From Flagellimonas meridianipacifica (GTDB taxonomy: Bacteria > Bacteroidota > Bacteroidia > Flavobacteriales > Flavobacteriaceae), in assembly GCF_003001695.1 (NCBI RefSeq), contig NZ_PVYX01000002.1, forward strand, positions 248,001-312,000: DNA of 64,000 nucleotides, in the 5' to 3' direction. This document shows positions 42,583 to 52,145 of this stretch, in pieces. Position 1 is the first letter of the stretch, and each line of letters starts with the position of its first letter. The notes under the pieces were generated by a model that saw nothing but the letters and a program-made list of their open reading frames with translations, was not told where the DNA came from and ran no database searches. Made by a program: the position numbers and the translations under genes.

Positions 42583-43397
42583 AGTTGGGCAACCACCTGT
42601 CGTATTGCCACCAAATCGCTAAGTAGTTTTTCCAACAAACTTAAATCCAACATATTTGCACCATCACTTTTAGCATTCGCAGGATCAAAGTGCGTTTCCA
42701 TAAAAAGTCCATCCACTCCCGCGGCGATTCCGGCCCGTGCCATGGTTCCAATAAGTGCTGGACGCCCCCCGGTAACCCCGGAAGATTGATTGGGCTGTTG
42801 AAGTGAATGGGTCACGTCCAGGACTACGGGTGCATACTCTTTCATGGTAGGAATTCCTCTAAAATCGACAACCATATCTTGGTAACCGAACATAGTGCCC
42901 CTGTCCGTTATCCAAGCTTGGTCATTTCCGGAATCAGTAACCTTTTTCACTGCATGTTTCATACTTTCCGGACTCATAAACTGCCCCTTTTTCAGATTTA
43001 CAACCTTACCGGTTTTTGCCGCAGCTACGACCAAATCCGTTTGTCGTACCAAAAACGCTGGTATCTGGAGTACATCCACATATTCTGCTGCTTTTTCGGC
43101 ATCATTGATTTCATGAATGTCCGTAACGGTAGGAACTTCAAAGGTTTCTGATACCTTTTTCAAGATTTTCAGTGCTTTTTCATCCCCAATTCCGGTAAAG
43201 GAATCAATACGGCTTCTGTTGGCTTTCTTAAAACTGCCTTTAAATACATAGGGAATTTTAAGCTTATCTGTAATTTCAACAACCTTTTCGGCAATACGGA
43301 GAGCCATATTCTCACCTTCAACCGCACAGGGACCGGCCAGCAAAAAGAAATTATCCTCCGTTGTATGTTTTATCTGGGGAATGCGACTTAACTGCAT
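42579..43397 (-). CDS. kdsA: 3-deoxy-D-manno-octulosonate-8-phosphate synthase
   Basis: 272 residues. It condenses arabinose-5-phosphate with phosphoenolpyruvate to KDO-8-P for lipopolysaccharide core synthesis, in the cytoplasm. Landmarks: LAGPCAVEGENMALRIAE, FKGSFKKANRSRIDSFTG (PEP/A5P site), TDIHE, LQIPAFLVRQTDL, LKKGQFMSPESM, TDRGTMFGY, and VLDVTHSLQQP. Usual length for KdsA. No other KDO gene is adjacent. Confidence 0.96.
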   Translation of the reverse strand: MQLSRIPQIKHTTEDNFFLLAGPCAVEGENMALRIAEKVVEITDKLKIPYVFKGSFKKANRSRIDSFTGIGDEKALKILKKVSETFEVPTVTDIHEINDAEKAAEYVDVLQIPAFLVRQTDLVVAAAKTGKVVNLKKGQFMSPESMKHAVKKVTDSGNDQAWITDRGTMFGYQDMVVDFRGIPTMKEYAPVVLDVTHSLQQPNQSSGVTGGRPALIGTMARAGIAAGVDGLFMETHFDPANAKSDGANMLDLSLLEKLLSDLVAIRQVVAQL

Positions 43398-43468
43398 ACG
43401 TTTAGTTTTGGCAAAAATACTATTTTGAAAAAGTTTCTGTTATCACTAAGCACCCAAATACACCTACT

Positions 43469-44026
43469 ATGCGAAACTTTATACTTCTTTTTGGGTTTCT
43501 GAGCACCCAATTGGCACTGGCCCAGTTTGGGAAAAACTGTGAAGTGCGGCAAATCAAAATCAATATGTTCCACCCCGGTCTTGAGTATGAAATGAGTTTG
43601 GGGGTCAATTCAACTTTGGATGCCCGTGTGGCCTATCAATTTTCACTGGACCCATTTGTTGCTGAGCCTATTGAAAATTACAAGTTGTTTCCGGCAATAA
43701 CACTTCAGAATAGATATTATTACAATTTCGATAGACGGGCCACTAGTGGTAGGCAGATTTATGGAAATTCCGCCAATTATATAGCTCCTTCCGCTTCGGT
43801 TTTTTTTGCCGGTGATGATTTTACAGGGGATGATATTCCTAGAAGTACCTTTGCCACAGCAGGTTTGGTCACGGGAATACAAAGAAGTTACAATTCAGGT
43901 TTAAGCTTCTCCGTGGATGTTGGTGCGGCCTATTACCTGGGTGAGTTCAATGGAGGGATATATCCAGTTTTTAATTTGAGTATCGGTTGGATTGTAAGTG
44001 AAAAAAGATGGTGCGTTGGGCGATAG
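43469..44026 (+). CDS. Small outer-membrane beta-barrel-like protein (paralogue 1)
   Basis: 185 residues with signal peptide ending at ALAQF. The rest alternates polar and aromatic residues as in small barrels (FHPGLEYEMSLGVNSTLDARVAYQFSL, LQNRYYYNFDRR..SGRQIYGNSANYIA). It is clearly related to 48446-48979, sharing NPGLEYE/HPGLEYE, RYYYNF.RR, GNSANY and SIGW. The two flank a LytS/LytTR system and a TonB-type receptor. No known family name. Confidence 0.75.
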   Translation: MRNFILLFGFLSTQLALAQFGKNCEVRQIKINMFHPGLEYEMSLGVNSTLDARVAYQFSLDPFVAEPIENYKLFPAITLQNRYYYNFDRRATSGRQIYGNSANYIAPSASVFFAGDDFTGDDIPRSTFATAGLVTGIQRSYNSGLSFSVDVGAAYYLGEFNGGIYPVFNLSIGWIVSEKRWCVGR

Positions 44027-44029
44027 AGC

Positions 44030-44752
44030 TTAGAGCATTATTTTTTTTATGGCATCCATATATCCCCGACTGACCCTCACTATTTCTTCATTATCCATGG
44101 TCACATCATAACTTTTCCCGTATCTTTTTAGCTCTTTCACTCGGTCCAAATTAATAATGGAGGAACGATGTACTCGTAAAAAAAGTTTGGGGTCCAGTTT
44201 TTCTTCCAAATCGCCGATTCCAAAATTGCTTAAGTAAGCCTGGTCATGTGTGTGTACCTTGGAATAATCCCCATAGGCCTCTACCCAAACAATGTGTTCG
44301 CACTTTATGGTAATCAGCTTCTTGTTGTACTGAACCAATACGCGACTGGGATACGCCGTATCTTCCATAAAAACGCTCTGGGCCAATTCACCAATTTTCG
44401 AAATACTTGAATTCAATCGTTCCACAGCTGTTTTGAAGCGCTCTTTTGTGTAAGGTTTTAATAAATAATCCACCGCATGGACTTCAAATGCTTTCAAAGC
44501 ATATTCATCATAGGCGGTAGAAAAAATAATGTCTGGAATTTCTTCTAAATGGTTCAATACCTCAAATCCAGTTTTCCCAGGCATTTGAATGTCCAAAAAG
44601 ACCAAATCGGGCTTAAATCGATTGATTTCATTGATGGCGTCCACACCATTGTTGACTTCTGCAATCAAAACCAAGTTTGGGTAATCTTCAAGGAACTCCT
44701 TTATAAGAATCCTACCTGCCTTTTCATCATCTGCAATGAGCACTTTTTTCAC
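44030..44752 (-). CDS. LytTR-family response regulator
   Basis: 240 residues starting at GTG 44752. Receiver domain with D8/D9 acidic pocket, phosphoacceptor D54 (DLVFLDIQMPG), T79-equivalent (FSTAYDEYA) and K99 (LLKPYT). C-terminal LytTR DNA-binding domain (IKCEHIVWVEAYGDYSKVHT, FLRVHRSSIINLDRV). It overlaps its partner kinase by 4 bp. Likely regulates the envelope genes around it; LytTR sites cannot be picked out by eye. Confidence 0.95.
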   Translation of the reverse strand: MKKVLIADDEKAGRILIKEFLEDYPNLVLIAEVNNGVDAINEINRFKPDLVFLDIQMPGKTGFEVLNHLEEIPDIIFSTAYDEYALKAFEVHAVDYLLKPYTKERFKTAVERLNSSISKIGELAQSVFMEDTAYPSRVLVQYNKKLITIKCEHIVWVEAYGDYSKVHTHDQAYLSNFGIGDLEEKLDPKLFLRVHRSSIINLDRVKELKRYGKSYDVTMDNEEIVRVSRGYMDAIKKIML

Positions 44753-45807
44753 AGGGCAAAACGAATTTTAAGCCCTTGGGGCTCATTGTCAAGGATTTCC
44801 AAATGGGATTGATACATTTTTTGTAGGCGTAAACGCGTATTGGTCAGACCGACTCCTCTGCCAAAAATACTTTCCTTGTCTTTTATTCCCGCTCCCGTAT
44901 CCGCTATTTCAAACTTCAATTTTTCTCCATCCTTGAAGATGGAAATAGAGATTTTCCCACCCTTTAATTCGTTTGCGATGCCGTGTTTTACGGAATTCTC
45001 AACCAATGGTTGTAAAAGCATAGGCGGGATTTTTTCGGTATATAAATCCGGGGATACATTGATTTCTATGTTCAAACGTTCTTCAAACCTTGCTTTTTCC
45101 AGTTCCAGATACTTTTTTACAAACTCAAGCTCTTCTTCCAATGGTACCCATTCTTCTTTAGTGGCTTTTAATTGATAACGGAACAAATCGGACAAAGTAG
45201 CAATTAACCTCCTTGTCTTTTCTTGTTTGGGCGGTACTGAAGCATTAATAGTATTGAAGACGTTGTACAGAAAGTGCGGATTGAGTTGGGCTTTGATGGC
45301 TGCAAGTTCACTTTTTAATGCAGCTTGTTTAAGTTCTCCTTCAAGCTTGAGCTTTTTCTGATTTTCACGATAATGCTCGTACGCGTGAAAAATACCAAAT
45401 TGAATCAAATAGAACAGTCCAGGGATGTATAAATCCCATACGGAGCTAGAACCCTCTAAATGAAACCATCCTAGGGCTTCGCTAATCTCATAATAGATTT
45501 TCTGCGAACCAAAAATGAAAAAGGGGAGAAAAATTATGTGCAGAACCAATCGTTCCCAAAGCTTTGAGTTTTTTAGGTGAACGAATAGAAACCACCAAAT
45601 TGGAATAGTAAAAAGGAAGAAAATACAGTACTGCAAAGCACCACCATCAATGAAGGCATAAAGACCAAATAAGGAACTTGATTCTTTGCGAACATCCATA
45701 ACACTTAACCAAACGGTAAGGTGATAAAAAAAAGCAGACACCATATAAAAGGCAAGGACCATTAAAAGTTCCTTTAAAGTAATGCCCCAAATGATTTTTC
45801 TGTTCAT
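44749..45807 (-). CDS. LytS-type sensor histidine kinase
   Basis: 352 residues. Four N-terminal transmembrane helices (about 10-145) without a large periplasmic domain. Then a coiled coil (NQKKLKLEGELKQAALKSELAAIKAQ), the His_kinase (PF06580) phosphoacceptor H178 (LNPHFLYNVFNTINA), N-box LLQPLVENSVKHGI, G1 box IADTGAGI and G2 GRGVGLTNTRLRL. Pairs with the overlapping LytTR regulator. Confidence 0.95.
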   Translation of the reverse strand: MNRKIIWGITLKELLMVLAFYMVSAFFYHLTVWLSVMDVRKESSSLFGLYAFIDGGALQYCIFFLFTIPIWWFLFVHLKNSKLWERLVLHIIFLPFFIFGSQKIYYEISEALGWFHLEGSSSVWDLYIPGLFYLIQFGIFHAYEHYRENQKKLKLEGELKQAALKSELAAIKAQLNPHFLYNVFNTINASVPPKQEKTRRLIATLSDLFRYQLKATKEEWVPLEEELEFVKKYLELEKARFEERLNIEINVSPDLYTEKIPPMLLQPLVENSVKHGIANELKGGKISISIFKDGEKLKFEIADTGAGIKDKESIFGRGVGLTNTRLRLQKMYQSHLEILDNEPQGLKIRFAL

Positions 45808-45994
45808 GTCGGTTTTTTTGGAAAGATACTTTTAAAACCAGCTTCCTAAATATACATAAAAGTTGAATTGACCTATAGGTCGATGAATGGCCCTTGGACC
45901 ATTCATGGAGATATGGGTCAACTCGTCGGGTTGCACTTTCAATGTTGTAACCAAATTCAAATTTTTGGGTATTCAATTTTAAATAACGACGATC

Positions 45995-48394
45995 ATGAAA
46001 ACCATTTTGACTTTACTTTTATCGTTTTTTGCCACATTTTCTTTTGGGCAAAAAATATCGGGAACCCTCAAATCTGCATTGGATGAACCCATTCCATATG
46101 CCGCGGTCACCATCAACTCTCCATTGGATTCTTCTTTAGTAAAAGCTACCATAAGCAATGAGGATGGAACCTTTGCGCTGGTTGGGATGCTTCCTAGTGA
46201 ATACCTATTTAACGTATCTGCTCTTGGATATTCGGATCACAACAAAAAAATAAACTACGTCGGGGGGGATTTGGTATTGAAACCGATAGTAATGACCGAG
46301 GCTGCACAAAACTTGGAAGAAGTGACAGTGGTGGCCGAAAAACCAATGGTTCAGGTTTTGGCCGACAAAACTGTTTTTAATGTCCAAAATACAATCAATG
46401 CAACAGGCACAAGCGCTTTTGAATTATTAAGAAAAGCTCCAGGAGTTATAGTTGACAACGATGGAGGTTTTATTGTTGAGGGAAAAACCGGAGTACAAAT
46501 ATTCATTGATGGAAAGTTATCCATACTTCAAGGAGAAGATTTGATCAATTTTTTGGAAAGTCTTCAAGCTACGGATATTGAAGCAGTGGAAATCATCACC
46601 CAACCCTCTTCAAAATATGATGCTGCAGGAAACGCGGGAATCATCAACATCAAGCTTAAAAAGGATAAGAGCCTTGGAACCAACGGAACCTACAATACTG
46701 GAGTGACCACAGGTGATTTTGCGCGATACAATTCTAGTATTAATTTCAACAATCGAGGGAAAAAAGGTAACCTTTATGGTACCTATAGTAATCGATTTGG
46801 AAAGACTACAGGATTTATTAACCTGCTTCGGACTCAATCCAATACTCAATTTGATGCCCGCACTACAAGTATTTATGACCGAAATAGTAACAACATAAAG
46901 TTGGGTTACGATTATTATCTGGATTCAAAACATACCATCGGTGCCATTTTTAATGGAAATTTTAACAACAGTTTCAACACAAATAATACGCGTACACCCA
47001 TACGTCCAGCTGGGATTGCAGAGCTGGATAGCGTACTGGTAGCATTAAATCAAGTGGACAATACATCCTATAACATTAATGCAAACATCAATTATAAGTA
47101 CGCGGATACCTTAGGTCGTAGCCTTAATGTGGACCTGGATTATGGAGGGTACAATAGTGATAGAAATGCGTTTCAGCCCAATACTTTTTTTGATCCTTCG
47201 GAGTCCGTGGTTTTTCGGGAAACGATTACCTTCCAAGAAACGCCTATCGATATTGAGATAGGTACAGCAAAAGTAGATTATGAACAAAACTTCCTAAAAG
47301 GAAAGTTGGGGGTAGGCTTTAAATTTTCCTATGTGGATACTGATAATACTTTTAACTTTTTCAATGAAATCAATGGGCAAAACGTATTGGACGATACCCA
47401 GAGCAACGAGTTTCGGTATACGGAAAATATCAATGCAGGGTATTTCAATTACAATAGAAAATGGGGTAAATGGAACCTACAGTTTGGTCTTCGTGTCGAA
47501 AACACGGTATCCGACGGGAATTTAGAAAGTACACAAGAAAATGAAAACAACAGAGTTGAACGAAACTTTACGGATTTCTTTCCATCAGGTGGACTTACGT
47601 ATCAATTAAACAGAAAGAATCAATTTGCACTGAATTACAGTCGCAGAATCCAAAGACCTAATTATCAATCCCTTAATCCGTTTCAATTTCGGTTGAATGA
47701 GCTTTCTTTCAGTGAAGGGAATCCTTTTTTGCAACCTCAATATACCAACAATGTAAAGCTTTCCCATACTTTCAATTACCGATTGACAACGTCCATTAGT
47801 TACAGCCGAATTACTGATTTTTTTGCAAGAGTTACCTTGGAAGAAAGTGAAAGTATAAGCAACTTGACTACACTGAATGTGGCAAATCAAGAGGTGTTTA
47901 ATCTAGGGGTCTCCTATCCAAAAAAACTTTTCTCTTGGTGGGATGTGTATGTGAGTGTAAATGCTTTCATCAGTGATTACCAAGCTACCAGTCCTGAGTT
48001 TTTACCGGTTCGGCAAGAAACGCTCAACTTCTACGGTCAGAATACATTTACCTTACGCAATGATTGGAGGTTTGAGGTTTCGGGTTGGTATAATTCTCCT
48101 TCAATCTGGGGCGGAACCTACCAAACGGATTCCTTAGGGTCTTTAAACGCCGCGGTACAGAAGAAGTTCATGGATGGGCGCTTTACCGCCAGATTGGCTG
48201 TGAATGATATTTTGTTTACTTCTCCATGGAGTGGAATTACCCAATTTGGTGAATTGTTCATAGACGGTAGTGGAGGCAGCGATTCCAGGAGAGTCGCCTT
48301 CGGATTGACATACGATTTTGGAAGAAACGAGATTAAAAAGTCCAGAAAAAGAAAAACTGGCCTAGAAGATGAAAATAAACGTATTGGCAGTTAA
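45995..48394 (+). CDS. TonB-dependent/OMP_b-brl_3 outer-membrane receptor
   Basis: 799 residues. Signal peptide MKTILTLLLSFFATFSFGQ, a carboxypeptidase-D-like domain (about 21-105, KISGTLKSALDEPIPYAAVTI), a plug-like segment (TSAFELLRKAPGVIVDNDGGFIVEGKTGVQIFIDG) and an outer-membrane protein beta-barrel family (PF14905) barrel (YFNYNRKWGKWNLQFGLRVE, LNPFQFRLNELSFSEGNPFLQPQ). Such receptors are often targets of LytTR systems or handle peptides and small ligands. It is divergent from the kinase by 187 bp and followed by the second small barrel protein. Confidence 0.9.
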   Translation: MKTILTLLLSFFATFSFGQKISGTLKSALDEPIPYAAVTINSPLDSSLVKATISNEDGTFALVGMLPSEYLFNVSALGYSDHNKKINYVGGDLVLKPIVMTEAAQNLEEVTVVAEKPMVQVLADKTVFNVQNTINATGTSAFELLRKAPGVIVDNDGGFIVEGKTGVQIFIDGKLSILQGEDLINFLESLQATDIEAVEIITQPSSKYDAAGNAGIINIKLKKDKSLGTNGTYNTGVTTGDFARYNSSINFNNRGKKGNLYGTYSNRFGKTTGFINLLRTQSNTQFDARTTSIYDRNSNNIKLGYDYYLDSKHTIGAIFNGNFNNSFNTNNTRTPIRPAGIAELDSVLVALNQVDNTSYNINANINYKYADTLGRSLNVDLDYGGYNSDRNAFQPNTFFDPSESVVFRETITFQETPIDIEIGTAKVDYEQNFLKGKLGVGFKFSYVDTDNTFNFFNEINGQNVLDDTQSNEFRYTENINAGYFNYNRKWGKWNLQFGLRVENTVSDGNLESTQENENNRVERNFTDFFPSGGLTYQLNRKNQFALNYSRRIQRPNYQSLNPFQFRLNELSFSEGNPFLQPQYTNNVKLSHTFNYRLTTSISYSRITDFFARVTLEESESISNLTTLNVANQEVFNLGVSYPKKLFSWWDVYVSVNAFISDYQATSPEFLPVRQETLNFYGQNTFTLRNDWRFEVSGWYNSPSIWGGTYQTDSLGSLNAAVQKKFMDGRFTARLAVNDILFTSPWSGITQFGELFIDGSGGSDSRRVAFGLTYDFGRNEIKKSRKRKTGLEDENKRIGS

Positions 48395-48445
48395 AAGTTT
48401 GGTATGAAGTTTGTCGAATACTGATGAAACTAAAAAACTTCATTA

Positions 48446-48979
48446 ATGAGACAAACATTAACCATCCTATTCCTTCTGTGCAGTCTTTTTATCAGTGCAC
48501 AAGGTCAGAGAAATGTAGAGGACAGCCAATTCAAGGTGAATTTTATAAATCCAGGTTTAGAGTATGAAGTAGGAATAGCCCAAAGCCAAACTTTGAATTT
48601 TGGTGCCGGGTTACAGTTTGGAGTGAATTCCAATGGATACGCTTTTTTCCCTGCACTTAATGGTCAGTATCGCTACTATTACAATTTTAATAGACGTTTG
48701 GAAAGAAACAAACAGGTTAGGGGAAATTCAGCAAATTATCTAGCCGCTTCGGGAACTTTATTTGTGGAAGAAGTAATCATTGGAGATTTAGAATCAGGCA
48801 ATGGCTATTTTGGATTTGTCGGACCTGTGTATGGCTTTCAGAGAACCTACCGAAGTGGATTTAATTTCAGTGCAGAATTGGGAGTAGGCTATTATTTTGA
48901 CAATTTTTTGGATGACGATGGTTTTGGCCCAACCGCGAGTTTTAGTATCGGATGGGTTATTGGCAAGGGTTGGCGATAA
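48446..48979 (+). CDS. Small outer-membrane beta-barrel-like protein (paralogue 2)
   Basis: 177 residues with signal peptide MRQTLTILFLLCSLFISAQ. Paralogue of 43469-44026: FINPGLEYEVGIAQSQTLNFGAGLQFG, QYRYYYNFNRR..KQVRGNSANYLA, TASFSIGWVIGKGWR. Probably an outer-membrane barrel of eight strands or fewer. It is 51 bp downstream of the receptor and may be co-transcribed. Confidence 0.75.
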   Translation: MRQTLTILFLLCSLFISAQGQRNVEDSQFKVNFINPGLEYEVGIAQSQTLNFGAGLQFGVNSNGYAFFPALNGQYRYYYNFNRRLERNKQVRGNSANYLAASGTLFVEEVIIGDLESGNGYFGFVGPVYGFQRTYRSGFNFSAELGVGYYFDNFLDDDGFGPTASFSIGWVIGKGWR

Positions 48980-49056
48980 AAAAGAGTATGCAAAACTCCT
49001 AATAATCAATAACATAAAAAAGACATTCCTATTTGTATCGTAAAGGGAAATCGCAG

Positions 49057-49064
49057 TACCTTTG
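49057..49064 (+). promoter_or_regulatory. typA promoter (-7 box TACCTTTG)
   Basis: TACCTTTG at 49057-49064 matches TAnnTTTG. TTTG at 49032-49035, 21 bp upstream, is a good -33 element. The ATG of typA follows 20 bp later. This is the clearest housekeeping-type promoter in the window. Confidence 0.65.
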
Positions 49065-49084
49065 CGGGCTTAAAACGGGAAAAA

Positions 49085-50884
49085 ATGTCCAAAATCAAGA
49101 ATATCGCCATCATTGCCCACGTTGACCACGGTAAGACCACTTTGGTTGACAAAATTATGTACCATTGTCGGCTTTTTAGGGATAATGAAAATAAGGGAGA
49201 TTTAATTTTAGATAATAATGATTTGGAACGTGAGCGTGGAATTACCATTGTCTCAAAGAATGTTTCTGTCATTTATAAGGACACCAAAATCAATATTATA
49301 GATACCCCAGGTCACGCCGATTTTGGTGGAGAGGTGGAACGGGTATTGAATATGGCCGATGGGGTTTTACTTTTGGTTGATGCCTTTGAAGGACCTATGC
49401 CTCAAACCCGATTTGTACTTCAAAAAGCCATTGATTTGGGTTTGAAACCTTGTGTGGTCATCAATAAAGTAGACAAAGAGAATTGTACCCCGGAAGAAGT
49501 ACATGAGAAAGTCTTTGACCTAATGTTTGAATTGGGTGCTGAAGAATGGCAATTGGATTTTCCTACCGTTTATGGTTCTGCCAAACAGAATTGGATGAGC
49601 GAAGATTGGCAAAAACCCACAGATAATATTGAACCCCTTTTGGATATGGTCATCGAGCACATCCCAGAGTTCAAACCTGAAGAAGGTTCTACCCAGATGT
49701 TGATCACATCCTTGGATTTTTCATCTTTTACTGGACGAATCGCTATAGGTCGTTTGCAGCGGGGAACCCTCAAAGAAGGGCAACAAATTTCCCTGGTAAA
49801 AAGAGATGGTTCCATCATCAAGACTAAAGTGAAGGAATTGTTCACTTTTGAAGGCTTGGGTCGTCAAAAAGTACAGGAAGTTGTTGCTGGAGATATCTGT
49901 GCCATTGTGGGAATGGAAGGTTTTGAAATAGGGGATACCGTAGCGGACTTTGAGAATCCAGAAAAATTGAAGACCATTGCCATAGACGAGCCTACTATGA
50001 GCATGCTTTTCACCATTAATGATAGCCCATTTTTTGGGAAGGATGGCAAGTTTGTGACCTCAAGGCACATCAAAGAACGTCTGGAAAAAGAATTGGAAAA
50101 GAATTTGGCGCTACGTGTAGAAGAAACGGATAGCGCAGATAAGTTCATGGTTTTTGGTAGGGGCGTTCTGCACCTGTCTGTTTTGATTGAAACCATGAGA
50201 CGAGAGGGTTATGAGCTTCAAATCGGACAACCACAGGTGATCATCAAAGAAATTGACGGAGTAAAGTGTGAACCTGTTGAGCATTTGACCATTGATTTGC
50301 CAGAGGAAGTTTCGGGTAAAGCCGTTGAGATGGTATCTATAAGAAAAGGTGAAATGACCAGTATGGAAGCCAAAGGGTCACGCATGCTTTGCGAGTTTAT
50401 AATTCCATCAAGGGGAATAATCGGTCTGCGAAACCAATTGTTGACCGCCACTGCGGGGGAAGCCATTATGGCTCACCGCTTCTTGGAGTATCAGCCTTTA
50501 AAAGGAGAAATAGCGCAGCGGATCAATGGTTCATTGGTTTCCATGGAAAACGGAACTGCCATACCGTATTCTATTGATAAACTTCAAGAAAGAGGAAAGT
50601 TTTTTATAGATCCAGGAGAGGATATTTACGAAGGCCAGGTAATCGGTGAGAATTCACGCGGAGACGACATGACCATTAACGTTACCAAAACCAAGAAGCT
50701 TTCTAATGTTCGGTCTGCAGGTGCTGATGATAAAGCCAAAATTGTACCGGCCATTAAATTCTCGTTGGAGGAGGCTTTGGAGTACATTCAAAAGGATGAG
50801 TATGTTGAGGTAACTCCAAATCACCTTCGTATTCGTAAAATATTCTTGAAAGAGGTTGACAGAAAACGAAATAAAATAGACTAG
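49085..50884 (+). CDS. typA: Ribosome-associated GTPase TypA/BipA
   Basis: 599-residue translational GTPase. G1 AHVDHGKTT, G2 region GITIVSKN, G3 DTPGHADFGGEVER, G4 NKVDKEN; then EF-G-like domains III/V and the TypA-specific C-terminal domain (GRGVLHLSVLIETMRREGYELQIGQPQVI; the tail is lysine/arginine-rich). It binds the 70S ribosome and supports 50S assembly at low temperature and stress. Usual length for the family. It converges and overlaps by 4 bp with the kinase gene on the other strand. Confidence 0.97.
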   Translation: MSKIKNIAIIAHVDHGKTTLVDKIMYHCRLFRDNENKGDLILDNNDLERERGITIVSKNVSVIYKDTKINIIDTPGHADFGGEVERVLNMADGVLLLVDAFEGPMPQTRFVLQKAIDLGLKPCVVINKVDKENCTPEEVHEKVFDLMFELGAEEWQLDFPTVYGSAKQNWMSEDWQKPTDNIEPLLDMVIEHIPEFKPEEGSTQMLITSLDFSSFTGRIAIGRLQRGTLKEGQQISLVKRDGSIIKTKVKELFTFEGLGRQKVQEVVAGDICAIVGMEGFEIGDTVADFENPEKLKTIAIDEPTMSMLFTINDSPFFGKDGKFVTSRHIKERLEKELEKNLALRVEETDSADKFMVFGRGVLHLSVLIETMRREGYELQIGQPQVIIKEIDGVKCEPVEHLTIDLPEEVSGKAVEMVSIRKGEMTSMEAKGSRMLCEFIIPSRGIIGLRNQLLTATAGEAIMAHRFLEYQPLKGEIAQRINGSLVSMENGTAIPYSIDKLQERGKFFIDPGEDIYEGQVIGENSRGDDMTINVTKTKKLSNVRSAGADDKAKIVPAIKFSLEEALEYIQKDEYVEVTPNHLRIRKIFLKEVDRKRNKID

Positions 50885-51639
50885 ACCACGTGGCCGTGGT
50901 GCTGTTCCCGTAGACAGGAAACCGCGGCGCCTATAATTCCGGCGTTGTTCATCAATTCCGCTTTTACCACTTCAGAATCCACATCAATCAGATGCTTGAA
51001 TTCGTTCCATTTTTTAGAGGTTCCACCTCCTAAAATAATCAAGTCTGGAGCAGTAATCAGTTCAACAATTTTAAGGAATTTGTTAAATCGCTTACCCCAT
51101 TTTTCAAAAGAGAGACCTTCTCTTTCTTTTGCAGAAGCCGCTGCCCAATCTTCAATTTTCTTATACTTTTTATACGGAATTTGACCTAATTCGAAATTAG
51201 GGAGCAACACACCATTATGAAAAACACCGCTTCCCAGTCCGGTACCTATGGTAATCATAATGACCAAACCTTCACGACCTTTTCCAACACCATAGTTCAT
51301 GGAAGCATAACCAGCGGCATCAGCATCGTTCAAAACGGTAAAAGGTTGTCCTGAAACCTTAGTAAAAAGCTCATCAATATTTACTCCTACCCAGCTTTTA
51401 TGAAGATTTCCTTCCGATTTGCAGACACCATCTTTAACAATACTTGGAAAGCCACAACCCACGGGACCTTTGTAATTAAAATGTTCCACGATTTGAGCTA
51501 CCACCTCAGCCATTTCTTCCGGTTTTCTGGAAGATGGGGTAGGGATTCGATGTCTTTCCGTTATCATTTCACCTGTCTCCACATTGACTAAAGCTCCCTT
51601 TATTCCGGTGCCGCCAATATCGATGCCTAAAATTTCCAT
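50881..51639 (-). CDS. ROK-family polyphosphate glucokinase-like protein
   Basis: 252 residues from ATG 51639 (MEILGIDIGGTGIKGALV); the longer upstream frame is not used because it lacks a family match. ROK fold: phosphate-binding GIDIGGTGIKGA, CGFPSIVKDGV, catalytic Asp in LNDADAAGYA, TIGTGLGSGVF and LIILGGGTSKKW. The lack of the zinc motif and the G-F-P-S-x-V pattern are those of polyphosphate-dependent glucokinases (PpgK). It phosphorylates glucose with polyphosphate or ATP. Confidence 0.82.
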   Translation of the reverse strand: MEILGIDIGGTGIKGALVNVETGEMITERHRIPTPSSRKPEEMAEVVAQIVEHFNYKGPVGCGFPSIVKDGVCKSEGNLHKSWVGVNIDELFTKVSGQPFTVLNDADAAGYASMNYGVGKGREGLVIMITIGTGLGSGVFHNGVLLPNFELGQIPYKKYKKIEDWAAASAKEREGLSFEKWGKRFNKFLKIVELITAPDLIILGGGTSKKWNEFKHLIDVDSEVVKAELMNNAGIIGAAVSCLREQHHGHVV

Positions 51640-51726
51640 GGAATGGTTTTGTTTTTGAATACGGCAAAGAAACAAAAATCTTTAAAAGTCAAAAGAATAT
51701 CCGATAAGGTGTTTTCCAACAGAGAC

Positions 51727-52143
51727 TTAAGGTTCAATATGGTAATCAATTGAATTCAACGAGTGATTGGGGTCTATAAAATCAAGTATTTTGTCAATTG
51801 CTCTGCCAAAACCGGTTAGTGTGCCCAATTGTTTGTTTTTTCCCAATGCACTGGAAATGGTTTCGTCACGGTTGCCAAACTTGTAACCTGTTTTGGTTAT
51901 CCAAAGGGTATTGAACAAATGCTGCATCAGAACATTGCCTAATTGGTCAATGGAAATCGCCAATTCCAGGGCAAATTCCCCGACACCCTTAAAACCCTGG
52001 GTGAAGAGTTGTCTCAAAAAACCATAAACCAATCCTAGTGGTCCGGTGAGAGCCATTAAAACAATGGAGATAAGAAAAAGAAGAATGCCAATAAATGGAT
52101 TTACGCTCTTATCCCTTTTACAATCCTGATGCTTTAAAATCAT
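51727..52143 (-). CDS. Unknown membrane-anchored protein
   Basis: 138 residues with one hydrophobic helix (about 15-40, VNPFIGILLFLISIVLMALTGPLG) and a soluble C-terminal part (ISIDQLGNVLMQHLFNTLWI, GFGRAIDKILDFIDPNHSLNSIDYHIEP). Family not recognised. It begins 2 bp after the FtsE-like gene and may belong to the same operon. Confidence 0.65.
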   Translation of the reverse strand: MILKHQDCKRDKSVNPFIGILLFLISIVLMALTGPLGLVYGFLRQLFTQGFKGVGEFALELAISIDQLGNVLMQHLFNTLWITKTGYKFGNRDETISSALGKNKQLGTLTGFGRAIDKILDFIDPNHSLNSIDYHIEP

Positions 52144-52145
52144 GG

